A stretch of 64,000 nt of DNA from Asparagopsis taxiformis (lineage: Eukaryota > Rhodophyta > Florideophyceae > Bonnemaisoniales > Bonnemaisoniaceae). Made by a program: the position numbers and the translations under genes. A model generated the notes under the pieces. The model had not been told where the DNA came from and searched no databases. It saw only the letters and a program-made list of their open reading frames with translations. Shown in pieces: positions 63,801 to 64,000 of the stretch. The stretch is taken from assembly GCA_030407315.1 (NCBI GenBank), contig JALQPE010002749.1:1-64000 (forward strand), in the 5' to 3' direction. Numbering within the stretch: the stretch's first letter is position 1; the number at the start of each line of letters is the position of its first letter.

Positions 63801-64000
63801 CGACATCAACATATTTATTCGCCAACCCAAACGTTTTGATGGCAGTGAAAAACACCCTGGCAAAATCGCAAAGCTTACTGGTAACATGTATGGCAGTAAA
63901 CAAGCCTGTACCATATTCACCTCCGGTTTAGCGAAATTTCTCACGCTCTCCAACTTTGAGCGTCTATCATCAGACGCCTGCTCATTTGTCCTCCGCAGCC
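60874..64000 (+). CDS. Ty1/copia gag-pol polyprotein, 3' end beyond the window
   Basis: One frame is open for 1,042 codons from the ATG at 60874 to the last base with no stop. Gag contains copia-type helices (NYIPWKISVEHFAHAQQV) and a zinc-knuckle variant C-x2-H-x4-H-x4-C at 61681-61722. The protease motif is DSAANPS at 61891. The GAG-pre-integrase zinc module is HLKLNHIHPHKLHQ ... CSGCAVGK. Integrase has HSDIYGPL, TSDN (Asp codon 62878-62880) and NGLAER (Glu codon 62986-62988), a D-x35-E spacing. Reverse transcriptase begins KARCTIRGDRQ and contains HWDLESAFLHELF and IFIRQPKRF. The YVDD box and RNase H would lie outside. Integrase before RT defines Ty1/copia. No internal stop is seen, so it may be young, although GNMYGSKQACTIF differs slightly from the usual LYGLKQ block. 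Confidence 0.93.
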   Translation, partial: MSHNPSSPSPIQAARPSPIQHQLEIPSLTHTNYIPWKISVEHFAHAQQVHDYLLHPIPPSPDLAINSAHREKHTQAQLLVVSTLSPEIMEQFTDDTLSGPIHILWAAIKDLLTAKNPAHTPEHLRRQARAIKWQSSMTVMDYITQHQSVRKLMIRANYPEIANENTTTNFILERLEDHSDWTSLLLTISAHNDLHPTAPISQAHLITLMFKHDEINKRSTSSAGPRFRKPNPRQFHRGKTSPRPTRNAPSFHFHPKNNIQTPSGYFGQWCKYHGSTGHDTDACRSYARSTRLTSPFPRQSRKYNTKPQPTAHYTEQYSRDDTQDSDDEDVRDQSSSFLLDSAANPSHLTSPPPGFEAVSSCTITADGHPATSTHRGNLTIEMDDDNALPTHPAIVAPGLRANLLSVGQLTKTNDVVFQRNHAFITEPAPPPPIDTIVATAHRRKDNMFELVARSPPNTKMTSTSTANTARAFPVRTSTSSQKMPVPKKPLHKPLIARNKRVTPVTRKSTRAPKSHPRINTRARSRIHVELPSTIRDYHFWHLKLNHIHPHKLHQMAKHRLVPNLPRSLLRTPPHLTCSGCAVGKTAAAPFRKHPRRDPIGSHLHSDIYGPLPVDSIHGNKYVATFLDQGSRYLHIFCAPSKSLAAAHTSTHVDHVHATTPHRIRHFTSDNAKEYYTHDLTNFFADLHICTHPSVPHTPQENGLAERINRTLSNDARSCLLTSNLPASLWEYAFHSCVDTYNHTIHTATGRIPHSLWTGTTPEIHTLLPFGTAGHVHTRAPRNKLEPRAIFAHYVGRQDYYHYYVYDPINDKVFRCRIADFQVYYPVDDPVCTSSPPSVHHTSTPYTEPNSINQARRAPDAPQWALAWNSELDSLEERGILTYVPKSDLPSDTKLLPTTMVLKLKKDKDGTPLLRKARCTIRGDRQVPGVHYDPTQLSSPVAHRDAIRTSIALAAAHGYHIHHWDLESAFLHELFTDDINIFIRQPKRFDGSEKHPGKIAKLTGNMYGSKQACTIFTSGLAKFLTLSNFERLSSDACSFVLRS

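Larger units (their letters stand above)
60530..64000 (+). mobile_element. Ty1/copia LTR retrotransposon, left part
   Basis: It consists of the 5' LTR, primer-binding region, repeat-bearing leader and uninterrupted gag-pol. It is inserted into a duplicated NLR-cluster spacer; the undisturbed paralogous sequence at 47530-47560 continues CTCCAGAGCTTGAT. It is cut off by the end of the window. Confidence 0.85.

Overview
This looks like nuclear DNA of a eukaryote with few introns. Three open frames of about 4.4 kb run without introns between repeat-rich stretches. The gene families are eukaryotic: NB-ARC/WD40/TIR receptors, a SET domain, a Ty1/copia retrotransposon and a DIRS-type tyrosine-recombinase retroelement. 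Intron poverty, a balanced GC content and this mixture would suit a florideophyte red alga such as Chondrus. That assignment is inference and was not tested.

Layout. Bases 1-16,100 hold unusual genes set among copies of a ~200-230 bp repeat that carries the perfect 14-bp palindrome GTGCCGTACGGCAC. A frame-broken gene of unknown function occupies 922-3103 (minus). A broken gene at 3762-6955 (minus) reads as unknown N-terminal domain, then a beta-type DNA adenine-type methyltransferase (DPPY), then a SET domain. It lies between an inverted pair of the repeat (3338-3575 and 7285-7468). A relic with GGGGGGYGGSLE repeats follows (7493-8219). A ParB-like gene joined by one frame break to a 2-oxoglutarate/Fe(II) dioxygenase-like domain occupies 9892-13817, with tandem arrays of a ~500-bp unit containing the palindrome on both sides. 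A strand-skewed stretch (16.1-17.5 kb) leads to a decayed DIRS-like element (17.5-20.8 kb: RT, RNase H, tyrosine recombinase).

Bases ~21,300-60,530 form an NLR-like cluster built by repeated 8-9 kb duplication. Three intact plus-strand paralogues (23514-27908, 31595-36088, 40605-44975) share the order Pro/Ser/Thr-rich N-terminus, NB-ARC, helical linker, WD40-type propeller, C-terminal TIR with the catalytic Glu. A diverged fourth copy lies on the minus strand (48437-52734) and is split by one frameshift. A fifth survives only as a C-terminal fragment (54390-54686). The flanks are themselves duplicated, including direct repeats in the leaders upstream of genes 1-3. A gene for a secreted cysteine-rich protein (57200-58618) sits inside the cluster.

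A Ty1/copia element has inserted at base 60530 into one copy of the cluster flank. Its 122-bp 5' LTR is at 60530-60651, and its gag-pol frame is open from 60874 to the window end.

The NLR genes would act as cytosolic sensors: the propeller for recognition, NB-ARC for ATP-driven assembly, and TIR as an NAD-consuming or signalling output. The methyltransferase-SET and ParB-dioxygenase genes look like chromatin- or DNA-modifying cargo of mobile elements. The three clean 4.4-kb frames argue that the many frameshifts in the first 20 kb are mostly real decay, although isolated sequence errors cannot be excluded.
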